DNA of 64,000 nucleotides from Cylindrospermum sp. NIES-4074. Lineage in GTDB: Bacteria; Cyanobacteriota; Cyanobacteriia; Cyanobacteriales; Nostocaceae. Positions within the stretch are counted from its first letter, which is position 1. Each line of letters begins with the position of its first letter. Both the position numbers and the translations under genes were made by a program. The DNA lies in the NCBI GenBank assembly GCA_003994795.1, contig AP018269.1, positions 4,241,677-4,305,676 on the forward strand, written 5' to 3'. Shown in pieces: positions 16,215-25,280 of this stretch. Below the pieces are notes generated by a model that was not told the origin of the DNA, made no database searches, and saw nothing but the letters and a program-made list of their open reading frames with translations.

Positions 16215-16414
16215 AAGTAATGCTGCGTTTAAATGATGCTGGTACTTTGATTGCTTACGTTGCCAAAAAAGACCTTGAGGAAGAAGTTGTCAAACAAACT
16301 GATGGGGAGCAAGGGAAAGTTTTAACTTTAGCGAATGGGTGGGAATTAGAATTTACTGAATTACCTGATTCTAAAAGTTTACCTGTGACTGTAGAAGCTA
16401 AACGCATCGCCTAA
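16211..16414 (+). CDS. nifT: NifT/FixU
   Basis: 67-residue NifT/FixU family protein: MKVMLRLNDAGTLIAYVAKK, DLEEEVV and WELEFTELPDS. Conserved in nif clusters, role still unclear and usually not essential. Overlaps the nifZ stop (ATGA). A terminator follows about 90 bp downstream. Confidence 0.92.
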   Translation: MKVMLRLNDAGTLIAYVAKKDLEEEVVKQTDGEQGKVLTLANGWELEFTELPDSKSLPVTVEAKRIA

Positions 16415-16503
16415 AATCTCTATATAGCAGTGAAGAGGGAAGGTAAAAAGTAAAAAAATAAATAATTTTTACTTCTTCCTTCCTGCTGTGAATGCACAAC
16501 ATC

Positions 16504-16531
16504 ACCCCAATTTGTTGGGGTTTATTCTTTT
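16504..16531 (+). terminator. Rho-independent terminator after nifT
   Basis: Perfect stem ACCCCAA / TTGGGGT with a TTTG loop (16504-16521) followed by TTATTCTTTT. It sits between nifT and the next gene and probably ends the nifV-nifZ-nifT transcript. Confidence 0.7.
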
Positions 16532-16553
16532 CTACTGGGAATTTTAAGTTACT

Positions 16554-17108
16554 ATGGGTGAAAAATACTTGCCATTATCAGAATTAAAGATTGAGGGGCA
16601 ATTCCTGGGTTTTGTGGGGGATAAACCCAAGAAATACAAATATTTGCAATTAGCAGTTCCATCAGGGAATATGCAGATTAATATGCAAATTAAAGTTCCT
16701 AAAGAGTTGCGCCTTTCTCTAGGTTTATCTTTAGTGCCTGGGGAGCAAGTTCACGTTGCTGGTGTTAGTAGGTTAAACCCCAAAAAAAGTAAAATTAAAA
16801 TCATCGCCTATCATGTAAATTCAGTTGGTTTTTGCCCAATTAAAAATCCATCATCGCCACCGAAAGCTAAGATTATGGTATGTCAAAAATCTGGTTGTCT
16901 CAAGCGGGGTGGTAAGGGGTTATTATCAGACTTAGAGAAAACTTTGTGCGATCGCGGTTTGTTAGACAAGGTAACGATTGAGCATACCGATTGCCAAAAG
17001 CGTTGCAGTAGCGCCCCCAACTGCGTTTTGATGCTAGGTAAAAAGCAGTATAAGAAGGTGCGTCCAGAGGCGATCGCATCTTTGGTAGAAAATCATTTGA
17101 CTAAATAG
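16554..17108 (+). CDS. Thioredoxin-like [2Fe-2S] ferredoxin domain protein
   Basis: 184 residues. The N-terminal ~95 residues form a beta-rich domain (LKIEGQFLGFVGDKPKKYKY...) of unknown role. The C-terminal domain from about 105 (AKIMVCQKSGCLKRGGKGLL...) is a thioredoxin-fold ferredoxin with Cys in QKSGC, TDCQKRC and PNC positions suited to a [2Fe-2S] cluster. It follows nifT on the same strand, the usual neighbourhood in Nostocales, so a role in electron transfer for nitrogen fixation is plausible but unproven. Confidence 0.85.
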   Translation: MGEKYLPLSELKIEGQFLGFVGDKPKKYKYLQLAVPSGNMQINMQIKVPKELRLSLGLSLVPGEQVHVAGVSRLNPKKSKIKIIAYHVNSVGFCPIKNPSSPPKAKIMVCQKSGCLKRGGKGLLSDLEKTLCDRGLLDKVTIEHTDCQKRCSSAPNCVLMLGKKQYKKVRPEAIASLVENHLTK

Positions 17109-17159
17109 CGATTGGCGTCATCGTCTCCAGCCATTTTCAACCGTATACGTGACATTTTA

Positions 17160-17197
17160 GGGGGTAAAACAGCCGTTTTACCCCTATTTATGTTTTT
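17160..17197 (+). terminator. Rho-independent terminator
   Basis: Perfect 10-bp stem GGGGTAAAAC / GTTTTACCCC (17161-17170 and 17175-17184), loop AGCC, then TATTTATGTTTTT. About 50 bp beyond the ferredoxin-domain gene. Confidence 0.8.
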
Positions 17198-17327
17198 ATG
17201 GCTTAAATCAGCCCCTAACCCCCGTAAATGACCAGGAATTGCATTGTAAAAGTGCGATCGCCTAAGTTAAAATTTGCAGATTTCAAAACAGTTAAAATAC
17301 AAATAGCTCTGTATTCCTGTAGTTTTT

Positions 17328-17903
17328 ATGAATGTAATAACTGCTAAACGTTTCACCATAGCTGAATATCACCGCCTCATTGAATTGGGATTTCTTGCAG
17401 AAAATGACCGATTTGAACTGATTCACGGCATAATTATGCATAAAGTGGTGAAGACTCCCAAGCATTCAGCTTGTAGAACTAAAATGGTGCGGGAGTTATT
17501 TAAGCTAATAGAAGATAAAGCAAGTTTAAGTTGTGAATGTCCTGTAACTTTACCTCCAGATAGCGAACCTGAACCAGATGTAGTTATTGTCAAAAATCGC
17601 GCTGATGATTATCTAGAAGCACATCCTAGCAGTGAAGATATATTACTTTTAATTGAAATTGCAAATTCCTCTTTAAAGTATGATCAAGAGGTGAAATTAC
17701 CTCTTTATGCAGAAGCAAGTATTTCTGATTATTGGATATTTAATTTAATAGATAACTATCTGGAGTGCTACAGCCAGCCTTATCAAGATTCACAAGGTAG
17801 ATTTGGTTATCGCCGCAAGTTGATTTTTCTGCCTAATGAATCTGTTAATCTGCCATCCTTCCCTGATTTAGCTCTAGATTTATCTAAAGTGTTTCCAGGG
17901 TAA
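17328..17903 (+). CDS. Uma2 family endonuclease-like protein
   Basis: 191-residue Uma2 (DUF820) protein: AKRFTIAEYHRLIELGFLAE, ELIHGIIMHKVVKTPKHSAC, EPEPDVVIVKNRADDYLEAH and LLLIEIANSSLKYDQEVKLP with YAEASISDYWIFNL. These are the usual PD-(D/E)XK-fold landmarks (acidic residue in EPDVVIV, E-I in LIEIANSS). Role unknown. Third of four Uma2 genes in the first 19 kb. Confidence 0.92.
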   Translation: MNVITAKRFTIAEYHRLIELGFLAENDRFELIHGIIMHKVVKTPKHSACRTKMVRELFKLIEDKASLSCECPVTLPPDSEPEPDVVIVKNRADDYLEAHPSSEDILLLIEIANSSLKYDQEVKLPLYAEASISDYWIFNLIDNYLECYSQPYQDSQGRFGYRRKLIFLPNESVNLPSFPDLALDLSKVFPG

Positions 17904-18063
17904 AAACGAAAAACGCGAGGTTATCGATCAGTACCCTTATAGCAAGTTTACCTGCTATAATCCTTTTTATGGTAGTATTTTATTGCCTTTTACCGCTGAT
18001 ATTGGTATCGTCTTAATGTGAAGTCAGCGGACTTTTAATCACGGTTTTTCCTCTTAAATCGTC

Positions 18064-18831
18064 ATGCTAGACTACACCACACCTGAATATCTCCCTTCTT
18101 CAGAAGAGTTACCTTGCTCCGACGATACCCCTGTGGATAACGAATTACAAAACCTGATTCCCAACTTATTGAAAGCAACTTTAGCGTTAATTTGGCAAGT
18201 CCGATGGGACTGGTTTTTTGGAGTTGATATGGGCATTTATGACCGGACAGGTCAAATTAGACGCACTCCCATAATTCCCGATGGTTTTTTAAGTATCGGA
18301 GTTCCCCGTCGCAAGAATGACCCAAAGGGACGTTTAAGCTATGTTTTATTAGAAGAAAATAATATTCCCCCAATATTAGTATTAGAAGTTGTCTCCCAAA
18401 CCTACGGGGGAGAATACGACAGCAAAATGACCGCTTATGCTCGATTGGCTGTGTTGTATTATGTGATTTATAACCCCAATGATTACAAGCGTGATAACCA
18501 TGAACCTTTGGAAGTTTATCGTTTAGAAAACGGTGAATATTTGCGTCAGTTTGGTGAACCTGTATGGATGCCAGAGATAGGCTTGGGAATTGGTAGAGGT
18601 GAAGGTTTACATGAGGGATGGCAGCGGGAGTGGTTATACTGGTTTGATGAGCAAGGTAATAGATTTCTCACTCCAGAAGAACTTGCAGAACAAGAAAGTA
18701 TTCGTGCAGAACAAGAAAGCATTCGCGCAGAACAAGAAAGACAGCAACGGGTATTAGCAGAACAAGAAGCGGCACAAATGCAAGCTTTGTTGCAGCGTTA
18801 CCGCGAACAGTTTGGTGAATTGCCAGAGTAA
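18064..18831 (+). CDS. Uma2 family protein with C-terminal coiled coil
   Basis: 255 residues. The nuclease-like domain (about 1-190) has the variant IPDGFLSIGVPRRKNDPKGR and NIPPILVLEVVSQTYGGEYD landmarks of the longer cyanobacterial Uma2 branch. The C-terminus is a charged coiled coil with tandem EQESIRA / EQESIRA / EQERQQRV units, ending LLQRYREQFGELPE. Such heptad-like tails are common in this branch and vary in copy number. Confidence 0.9.
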   Translation: MLDYTTPEYLPSSEELPCSDDTPVDNELQNLIPNLLKATLALIWQVRWDWFFGVDMGIYDRTGQIRRTPIIPDGFLSIGVPRRKNDPKGRLSYVLLEENNIPPILVLEVVSQTYGGEYDSKMTAYARLAVLYYVIYNPNDYKRDNHEPLEVYRLENGEYLRQFGEPVWMPEIGLGIGRGEGLHEGWQREWLYWFDEQGNRFLTPEELAEQESIRAEQESIRAEQERQQRVLAEQEAAQMQALLQRYREQFGELPE

Positions 18832-18939
18832 CAGGAAGTGGTTACTCATTTTGTATCAATGCTGTTCAGTTAAGGCTAAAATTTACATATTTCCATAGAA
18901 CTAACGAAGCCTTGGCGTTGTCTGGTACGTTGTCCATTA

Positions 18940-19149
18940 ATGCTTCAATTGTATCAAGTTCAATCACCTAAGATGATTATTGAAAATAATCCATTAGATT
19001 TAGACTCGAACAATGTTACCGTTTACCCTCAGCTACCAATGGATTTGTCTATAGCTTTAGACACTGGTAATTTGAGAGAATTTTCACCAGATTTTTACAG
19101 CCGAGAATTGGAAATATATCCAAAGCGTATTCTCGTTGTAAACATATAG
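18940..19149 (+). CDS. Hypothetical short protein (doubtful)
   Basis: 69-codon open frame starting MLQLYQVQSPKMIIENNPLD. No recognisable domain, signal peptide or membrane segment; no clear ribosome site. Could be a remnant of a larger gene. Listed because it fills an otherwise empty gap and reads as ordinary amino-acid composition. Confidence 0.25.
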   Translation: MLQLYQVQSPKMIIENNPLDLDSNNVTVYPQLPMDLSIALDTGNLREFSPDFYSRELEIYPKRILVVNI

Positions 19150-19173
19150 GAATCCGGTTTGAATTCTGAAAAA

Positions 19174-20562
19174 TCATCCCTTAATAACCAAACCCTCCAA
19201 GGCTTGCTGCAAGTCATTTGTTAACTCAGCAACGGCTTGTTTTGCACCGACGCGATTAGCTTTATAAGCTGGAAAACGCTCAGAAACAGATATTGGTTTA
19301 CCCACAGAAAGTTTTACTTTTTGCTTACCTAATTGTGGACGTGGGGAAGAATTTCCGCCCTTGATTTTAGTAATCATATTCCATAAAATTAAGGTTGTCT
19401 CAGCGAATCTTTCTACTGTGGGTTTTTCGCGGATGTAGTTAGTTGAAACCGCCACAAAACTTTCCACTAACCTCATGTGCCACATTCGAGAATTTGCTTC
19501 TTCAGCAATGCGATCGCCTAATGCCTTCTCGATGGGAGATAATGCTTTAACATCCTTAAATTCTTCTCTAAATATATAATTCCATCCAGCTTGCTCAACC
19601 CGCCGACAACGGTCATTCCAACTACCTCTTGATGGCAGGTCGAAATACTGTTCTGAGATGAATAACGCTACATTCATTAAAGCTTGTAAACGATGGGCTA
19701 GGGCTTCATTTCTATCTGTAATTTCCTTATCTGTAATTTTGGCATCTGGCAGCTTTTGATGATAGAAACGGGTATAAAATTGCTCCATTAAAGATAGTAA
19801 ATGTTCTGCCAAAGTCAACAACCGGGGATAAAGGGACTCGAAAGAGAGTGCATTACCTTGGCCTTGATGCACAGGTAAACCACTAGCGGCTTCTAAATCA
19901 GTTAACAAATCAGCGATCGCATCCCAAGGTGCATCAACGTAACTATATTTAATCCCAACTGGTACAATGAGAACTTGTTCGGAGCGTTCTGCTTTCTGCA
20001 AATCTTCAGCGCACCAGAAGCCCATCTGAGCAATACCAGGTTCTAAAGGGCTGATAATCTCTGATAAACCATTAGTTGCACCTTCTGGTGCCGCAGCCAT
20101 CGGAAATTTACCATTAGCAAACAAGTCTCGCGCTGAACGTAAACCCGTCCAGTCAGCCTTACCCCGCTGGATGGGAGTACCACCCAAACGAGATGCTATC
20201 CAACCAACGTAGCTACCTGCCCATAGAGGAATTCCGCGATCGTAGATAAAATGGGCATGAATGGGAGATTGTAGCGGTATGCCCTTTTCTCGTGCTACCT
20301 TGGGCACGAGTTGCGATGACAAGTAGGTTAAAGCAAATGGGTCATCGGTTTTGGGATGGCGAAAAGCCAGTAAAAAGCGGATTTTACCCTCCTGAAACTG
20401 GCGATAAAGATCCGCCAAAACTTCTACATCCTCTGCTTCAATTTCGCTAATAGGTGTTTGCCAGCGGATCAAGTTCGGTAGCAATAGATGGAAAAATCGC
20501 AGAAATAAAGGATTAAACGCCGGTGGGATAAACTCTAGGGGTGGTTGTGCTTGATAATTCAT
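19174..20562 (-). CDS. 1-acyl-sn-glycerol-3-phosphate acyltransferase family protein (PlsC-like)
   Basis: 462-residue protein with an acyltransferase domain: the H-x4-D motif is in AFRHPKTDDPFALTYLSS (about 65-82) and the substrate motif is in AAPEGATNGLSE (about 158-169). The C-terminal ~230 residues are helical and cyanobacterium-specific. Probably transfers acyl chains to a glycerolipid precursor at the membrane; exact substrate not known. Monocistronic on the minus strand. Confidence 0.88.
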   Translation of the reverse strand: MNYQAQPPLEFIPPAFNPLFLRFFHLLLPNLIRWQTPISEIEAEDVEVLADLYRQFQEGKIRFLLAFRHPKTDDPFALTYLSSQLVPKVAREKGIPLQSPIHAHFIYDRGIPLWAGSYVGWIASRLGGTPIQRGKADWTGLRSARDLFANGKFPMAAAPEGATNGLSEIISPLEPGIAQMGFWCAEDLQKAERSEQVLIVPVGIKYSYVDAPWDAIADLLTDLEAASGLPVHQGQGNALSFESLYPRLLTLAEHLLSLMEQFYTRFYHQKLPDAKITDKEITDRNEALAHRLQALMNVALFISEQYFDLPSRGSWNDRCRRVEQAGWNYIFREEFKDVKALSPIEKALGDRIAEEANSRMWHMRLVESFVAVSTNYIREKPTVERFAETTLILWNMITKIKGGNSSPRPQLGKQKVKLSVGKPISVSERFPAYKANRVGAKQAVAELTNDLQQALEGLVIKG

Positions 20563-20649
20563 ATCGGATCAGGTAGTTGCTGCTGAAGTTGCACTGAGAG
20601 ACTTGAGACTTAACGATGAGAATGTTTATAAAGTTTCTTTTAAGATACT

Positions 20650-20800
20650 CTAGCGAATGTAAGTTACGGCTACACCAACCCAAGGTACTTTGGCGACTGT
20701 AAGTCACAGCTACACAGACAAAACCTGCCTCCGCAGGTTCAAAAACCTGGATTTTCTTTAGTCCGCAGCGGCGGACTTTGCTTGTGTAGACGCGATTTCT
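20650..20800. repeat. Palindromic intergenic repeats before proS
   Basis: Two near copies of TGTAAGTYACRGCTACAC (about 20658-20675 and 20698-20715) and two hairpins: AACCTGCCTCCGCAGGTT (about 20725-20742) and AGTCCGC..GCGGACT (about 20760-20778), followed by CTTGTGTAGACGCGATT. A recognisable interspersed repeat type of Nostocales. Confidence 0.65.
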
Positions 20801-20861
20801 AATCGTCGGCTATTTTATAAGCTTGATAAACAAATTAGTAATTCTGGAAAGGGCAAAAACG

Positions 20862-22670
20862 ATGCGACTGTCACAAATGTTATTTGTAACTCTTCGGGAT
20901 GATCCTGCTGATGCGGAAATTCCCAGCCATAAATTATTACTCCGTGCCGGATATATTCGTCGCATCGGTAGCGGTATTTATGCTTATCTGCCGCTGATGT
21001 GGCGCGTATTGCAAAAAGTTTCTCAAATTGTCCGGGAAGAAATGAACGCTACCGGCGCACAAGAATGTCTGTTACCCCAATTGCAACCGGCTGAGTTATG
21101 GAAGGAGTCGGGACGCTGGGATACTTACACTAAAGCTGAGGGAATTATGTTTTCCCTGATTGACCGTCGTGAGCAACAATTAGGATTAGGCCCCACTCAT
21201 GAAGAAGTAATTACAACTGTTGCCCGTGATATGATTCGCTCATATCGTCAATTACCTCTGCATCTCTACCAATTGCAAACTAAATTTCGTGATGAAATTC
21301 GTCCCCGTTTTGGTTTGATGCGCGGACGAGAATTTATCATGAAAGATGGTTATTCTTTCCATGCAGATGAAGAAAGTTTAAAAGCAACTTACCAAGATAT
21401 GTACACAGCTTACAGTAATATGCTGCGGCGTTCTGGTTTGGCTTTTCGCGCTGTGGAAGCTGATTCTGGTGCAATTGGTGGTTCTGGTTCAACAGAATTT
21501 ATGGTGCTGGCGGAAGCTGGAGAAGATGAAGTTCTCTATACTGAAGATGGTAAATATGCCGCTAATGTGGAAAAGGCGGTTTCTCTACCTGCGGATGCGG
21601 AAACTTCAAAATTTACAACTTACGAAAAACAAGCCACACCGGGAACTGAAACAATAGATAAACTCTGTCAATTATTTAATTGTTCTCCTACCCAAGTTGT
21701 AAAGAATGTTCTTTACCAAACGGTTTATGATAACGGAATTACCGCGTTAGTGTTGGTAAACATTCGCGGTGATCAAGAAGTTAATGAGGTCAAGTTGCAA
21801 AATGAATTGACCAAAATTGCTTCTCAATTCGGTGCTAAAGCTATTATTTCTTTAACTGTACCCAATGAGGAAGCACAACAAACCTGGGCAGCAAAATCTC
21901 TACCTTTAGGCTATATTGCCCCAGATATTGCTGATGACTATATCGCTGGTAGTAAAACGGTACATTCCCAGTTTGTGCGGTTGGTGGATAAAACAGCGGT
22001 TGATTTACAGAACTTTGTCACTGGTGCCAATGAATCTGGTTTTCACGTTGTGGGTGCAAATTGGGGTGAGAATTTTAAATTACCTACAGCAGTAGTAGAT
22101 ATTCGGAAAGCAAGACCAGGCGATCGCGCAATTCATAACCCTGAACAAACTCTACAAAGCGCTAGGGGAATTGAAGCTGGCCATATTTTCCAATTAGGGA
22201 CAAAGTATTCTCAAGCGATGGGTGCAACTTATACCAATGAACAAGGGGAAGAGAAGCCTTTAGTTATGGGTTGCTATGGTGTGGGTGTGTCCCGGTTGGC
22301 GCAATCGGCTGTGGAGCAATCTTATGATAAAGATGGGATTATCTGGCCAGTGGCGATCGCACCTTATCATGCGATCGTCACCATCCCCAACATCAAAGAC
22401 GCGCAACAAATCGAAATTGCCGAAAAACTCTACACAGAACTGAATCAAGCGGGTGTGGAAGCCTTGCTAGATGACCGCGATGAGCGGGCGGGGGTAAAAT
22501 TCAAAGATGCGGATTTAATCGGGATTCCCTTTAGAATCGTCACCGGGAGAGCGATCGCCAATGGTAAAGTAGAAGTAGTAAAACGCGCTACCCGTGAAAC
22601 TCAAGAAATCGCCATTGATGAAGTCGTAAATACCCTCAAACAATGGGTTAAAGCAGCGACAGAGGGCTAA
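20862..22670 (+). CDS. proS: Prolyl-tRNA synthetase
   Basis: Charges tRNA-Pro. I use the ATG at 20862 ([20 protein letters not shown]), the standard bacterial N-terminus; the frame extends 13 codons upstream to a TTG. The 602-residue enzyme is the bacterial type: class II motif 1 region ([20 protein letters not shown]), motif 2 ([21 protein letters not shown] region), an inserted YbaK-like editing domain (about 230-390), motif 3 ([17 protein letters not shown]) and a C-terminal anticodon-binding domain. Confidence 0.97.
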   Translation: MRLSQMLFVTLRDDPADAEIPSHKLLLRAGYIRRIGSGIYAYLPLMWRVLQKVSQIVREEMNATGAQECLLPQLQPAELWKESGRWDTYTKAEGIMFSLIDRREQQLGLGPTHEEVITTVARDMIRSYRQLPLHLYQLQTKFRDEIRPRFGLMRGREFIMKDGYSFHADEESLKATYQDMYTAYSNMLRRSGLAFRAVEADSGAIGGSGSTEFMVLAEAGEDEVLYTEDGKYAANVEKAVSLPADAETSKFTTYEKQATPGTETIDKLCQLFNCSPTQVVKNVLYQTVYDNGITALVLVNIRGDQEVNEVKLQNELTKIASQFGAKAIISLTVPNEEAQQTWAAKSLPLGYIAPDIADDYIAGSKTVHSQFVRLVDKTAVDLQNFVTGANESGFHVVGANWGENFKLPTAVVDIRKARPGDRAIHNPEQTLQSARGIEAGHIFQLGTKYSQAMGATYTNEQGEEKPLVMGCYGVGVSRLAQSAVEQSYDKDGIIWPVAIAPYHAIVTIPNIKDAQQIEIAEKLYTELNQAGVEALLDDRDERAGVKFKDADLIGIPFRIVTGRAIANGKVEVVKRATRETQEIAIDEVVNTLKQWVKAATEG

Positions 22671-22680
22671 AATTCAACTC

Positions 22681-22735
22681 TTGTAGGGCAGGCATACTTC
22701 GACAAGCTCAGTACAAGTCTTGCCTGCCACTGATA
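22681..22735. repeat. Inverted repeat after proS
   Basis: Arms GGCAGGCA and TGCCTGCC flank about 30 bp containing ACTTCGACAAGCTCAGTAC. A dispersed hairpin sequence; it may act as a terminator for proS although no T-run follows. Confidence 0.45.
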
Positions 22736-22742
22736 CAGAAAA

Positions 22743-23154
22743 TGGCTAAAGACAAATTTCATGATGCCGTCAAAAATGCTTTAATTAAAGAAGGGTGGAC
22801 GATAACCAATGATCCCTTATTTATGCAATTTGGAGGAGTATATTTATATGTTTATTTGGGTCCCAAAAGATGCTTGCAGCCCAGAAAGATAATCAAAAAA
22901 TAGCTGTCGAAGTTAAAAGTTTTCTTGGTGATTCGACTATTTCTGAATTTCATCAAGCCCTTGGACAGTTGCTGAATTATCGTTTGGTTTTACGACGACA
23001 AGAGCCAGAACGGGTTTTATATTTAGCGGTTCCTCTTGATATTTACGAAAGTTTTTTTAAGCTTGAATTTACTCAAATAGCCATTGCTGATTATCAGTTA
23101 AAAATTATTGTTTATAACATCGACCAAGAGGTGATATCTCAATGGATAAATTAG
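22743..23154 (+). pseudogene. xisH: XisH-like protein, frameshifted
   Basis: From the ATG at 22743 the protein opens MAKDKFHDAVKNALIKEGWT and continues to LYVYLGPK, matching the XisH N-terminus. At a run of four A (about 22863-22869) the frame shifts; the other frame continues MLAAQKDNQKIAVEVKSFLG, GQLLNYRLVLRRQEPERVLY and ends EVISQWIN. One missing base in the A-run would restore a normal ~137-residue protein. XisH was first found as a factor needed for fdxN-element excision in Anabaena and has a restriction-endonuclease-like fold. It overlaps xisI. Confidence 0.85.
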
Positions 23155-23477
23155 AAAAATATCGGAGTTATATCGAAAATATCCTCAGAGAATATAGTCA
23201 ATATAAACCATCTTATGGAGATGTAGAATTAGAATTACTTCTAGACAGAGAACGCGACCACTATCAGTTAATGAGTGTAGGTTGGCATGGAGAAAAACGT
23301 ATTCACGGGATTATGTTACATATTGATATTAAAGATGGAAAAATTTGGATACAACATAATGGAACTGAGAGGGGAATTGCTCAAGATTTATTAGAATTAG
23401 GTGTACCTAAGCAAGATATTGTCTTGGCTTTTCACTCACCCACGAGAAGAAAGTATACTGATTTTGCAGTGAGTTAA
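23142..23477 (+). CDS. xisI: XisI-like protein
   Basis: 111-residue XisI family protein: MDKLEKYRSYIENILREYSQ, LLLDRERDHYQLMSVGWHGE, KRIHGIMLHIDIKDGKIWIQ and DIVLAFHSPTRRKYTDFAVS. Intact, and overlapping the frameshifted xisH by 13 bp. XisH and XisI are always encoded together; many copies in cyanobacteria are unrelated to any excision element, and none is visible here, so the present function is unknown. Confidence 0.92.
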   Translation: MDKLEKYRSYIENILREYSQYKPSYGDVELELLLDRERDHYQLMSVGWHGEKRIHGIMLHIDIKDGKIWIQHNGTERGIAQDLLELGVPKQDIVLAFHSPTRRKYTDFAVS

Positions 23478-23525
23478 GAGTGATATCAATTGGAAATTTT
23501 TCGAGATTTGGTGAGGAAGTTGAAA

Positions 23526-23822
23526 ATGATCAAGACTAACAATGCAATTAAAATACTTGACAAAATGACCAGTAAAGATACTGAGTTAGAAACAATAATA
23601 GCCGAAGAATCAATCAATGCAGAAGTGGCACAATTAATTTACGCAGCTAGAACCAAAGCAGGTTTAACCCAGAAAGAACTAGCAGAACTTATTGGCACAA
23701 AACAGCCTGTAATTGCTAGACTAGAAGATGCTAATTATGAAAGACATTCATTATCAACGTTGCAAAAAATAGCTGAAGTCCTTAATCAAAAATTAGTAAT
23801 TGATATGATACCCATAATTTAA
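23526..23822 (+). CDS. XRE-family helix-turn-helix protein (HigA-like)
   Basis: 98 residues from the ATG at 23526, which has GAGGAAG about 9 bp upstream; the frame extends 12 codons further to a TTG that I do not use. The Cro/C1-type HTH is AEVAQLIYAARTKAGLTQKE then LAELIGTKQPVIARLEDANY, followed by a short C-terminal strand (LVIDMIPII). Resembles HigA/MqsA-type antitoxins, but no RelE/HigB gene is adjacent upstream. May regulate the neighbouring small genes. Confidence 0.85.
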   Translation: MIKTNNAIKILDKMTSKDTELETIIAEESINAEVAQLIYAARTKAGLTQKELAELIGTKQPVIARLEDANYERHSLSTLQKIAEVLNQKLVIDMIPII

Positions 23823-23829
23823 AAAGCCA

Positions 23830-24060
23830 ATGCGTAAACAGACTATTCAGTATACATCACCATTAGATGCCTTAGTTGCGGTTGCTAAACGGCTGAGTAT
23901 CTATGAAAATCAACAAAAAATGGATTCTGAAGATTTTTTTTACCAATATAATCAAGGCATATTATCAGATGATACCCTATTTATAGAATGGGCAAATGAT
24001 TACCGTCACTACCTTGCTTTACGTCAGGAACTAGAGCAAAAATTTAACTATGCTGCCTAA
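23830..24060 (+). CDS. Probable antitoxin partner of a TumE-like toxin
   Basis: 76 residues, MRKQTIQYTSPLDALVAVAK then RLSIYENQQKMDSEDFFYQY, with a helical C-terminus rich in acidic residues. It starts 7 bp after the HTH gene and overlaps the next gene by 11 bp. No DNA-binding motif is obvious. Assignment as antitoxin rests on its place before a DUF6516 toxin-like gene. Confidence 0.6.
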   Translation: MRKQTIQYTSPLDALVAVAKRLSIYENQQKMDSEDFFYQYNQGILSDDTLFIEWANDYRHYLALRQELEQKFNYAA

Positions 24061-24433
24061 TATTCTATCTGATTACCTCAATCAAGTCGAGCAGGCAGTT
24101 CTTGTATACAGCAATGTTTATGTCGAACGCTATGAAGAGGAAATTTTGACCCCAAGCCGAGCGAATATAAGAATTCGATTGCGTTTCAATCAGACACATT
24201 TACTAGAAATAAATGAAGCTATTGTAGTCCTAGACCATCAATTAAAATTTCTCGATTACCGTTACCATTTTCAGAATGAACAGAATCACTTAATTTTTCG
24301 TTATGATAGCACGCCTCACTTTCCAAATCTGCCCAACTTTCCCCATCATAAACACTTGCCTGATGAAGTAATTGCTTCTGAAAAGCCTGAAATTGCTCAA
24401 GTTCTGAAAGAAGTAAATGAACTATTCATTTAA
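24050..24433 (+). CDS. DUF6516 / TumE-like toxin
   Basis: 127-residue protein with the family's tail: YRYHFQNEQNHLIFRYDSTP and FPNLPNFPHHKHLPDEV, and an N-terminal beta-rich half (LEINEAIVVLDHQLKFLDYR). Proteins of this family are annotated as the toxin of a small type II-like module. Length is normal and no defect is seen. Mode of action unknown. Confidence 0.68.
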   Translation: MLPNILSDYLNQVEQAVLVYSNVYVERYEEEILTPSRANIRIRLRFNQTHLLEINEAIVVLDHQLKFLDYRYHFQNEQNHLIFRYDSTPHFPNLPNFPHHKHLPDEVIASEKPEIAQVLKEVNELFI

Positions 24434-24451
24434 CATCAATGTCAGAATTTT

Positions 24452-24757
24452 ATGATGAAGAGGATGAACAAAGATATAACCACAACAGAAATAAAATTTA
24501 CCCTGACATTACCCGAAGTCCCAGAAAATCATCGTTTAGAAGCTGAGAAAAAAGCCAAAGAAGCATATATCATGACATTGTTACGTCATGGAGATATTAG
24601 CGCTGGACGTGCAGCAGAATTATTAGAAATTGAACGGTGGCAATTTTCTGATTTAATGGATAGCTATAAAATCTCTCCCTTCCCCACACAAACGAAGGAA
24701 GAATTACAGCAAGAAGTTATGCAAACATTAGAAATTTTAAACCAGTATAAAAAGTGA
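24452..24757 (+). CDS. UPF0175 family antitoxin
   Basis: 101 residues from the first ATG (MMKRMNKDITTTEIKFTLTL; a start at the Met5 codon is also possible). Core: AKEAYIMTLLRHGDISAGRA then AELLEIERWQFSDLMDSYKI, the UPF0175 pattern. Overlaps the following DUF3368 toxin remnant by 4 bp (GTGA). As with the pair at 11899-12317, the antitoxin is intact and the toxin is not. Confidence 0.85.
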   Translation: MMKRMNKDITTTEIKFTLTLPEVPENHRLEAEKKAKEAYIMTLLRHGDISAGRAAELLEIERWQFSDLMDSYKISPFPTQTKEELQQEVMQTLEILNQYKK

Positions 24758-24979
24758 TTATTGTTTCCGATGCAACTCCTTTAAGTGAAAAGAGCAAAAG
24801 TCGGACAACTAAATTTACTGCGGGATATTTTTGGTAAAGTTATTATTCCTCAAGAAGTTTATAATGAAGTAACAACAGGAACTCATCCAGCTGTTGATTT
24901 GGTCAAATCAGCAGATTGGATAGAGATAAGATCAGTTATAAATTTAGAAAAAGTATCTAAGTTAGTTTTCAGTTGTTGA
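24754..24979 (+). pseudogene. Frameshifted and truncated DUF3368 PIN-domain toxin
   Basis: A GTG at 24754 opens (V)IIVSDATPLSE in one frame; the similarity then moves to another frame as AKVGQLNLLRDIFGKVIIPQ, EVYNEVTTGTHPAV and LVKSADWIEIRSV, and the frame stops at 24979 after about 60 residues. A normal DUF3368 toxin has about 160. Both a frameshift near 24787 and loss of the C-terminal half are needed to explain it. Confidence 0.8.
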
Positions 24980-25280
24980 GGCGTTGCGGCGGTACGTCTG
25001 TATTTGTTAGTTGTAATTTAAATAACTATTCCCTCTTGTCCAATTACTTAGAAACTCCGGTTTTCAAAGAATTATGAGATTTGCATAATCGAATAGGTGA
25101 CGGAGTAGAAGTCCAATTCTAAAATTGAAGAAGAGACAGACAAAAATAGCAATAGTAGCATTATCACTAATCAAGGGATCTATAAATTTCAGGAAACTCT
25201 CCCCTCGTTAGTGTCGTCTTTAACCAGGCTGCTCATCATCAAAAATACCATTTCAGCCCTCAGTCAAGCAGGTTTTGCAT
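24980..25280. other. Intergenic gap before the GerMN gene
   Basis: About 300 bp, no gene or named repeat seen on either strand. Likely contains the remains of the DUF3368 gene's surroundings and the promoter of the next gene. Confidence 0.4.
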
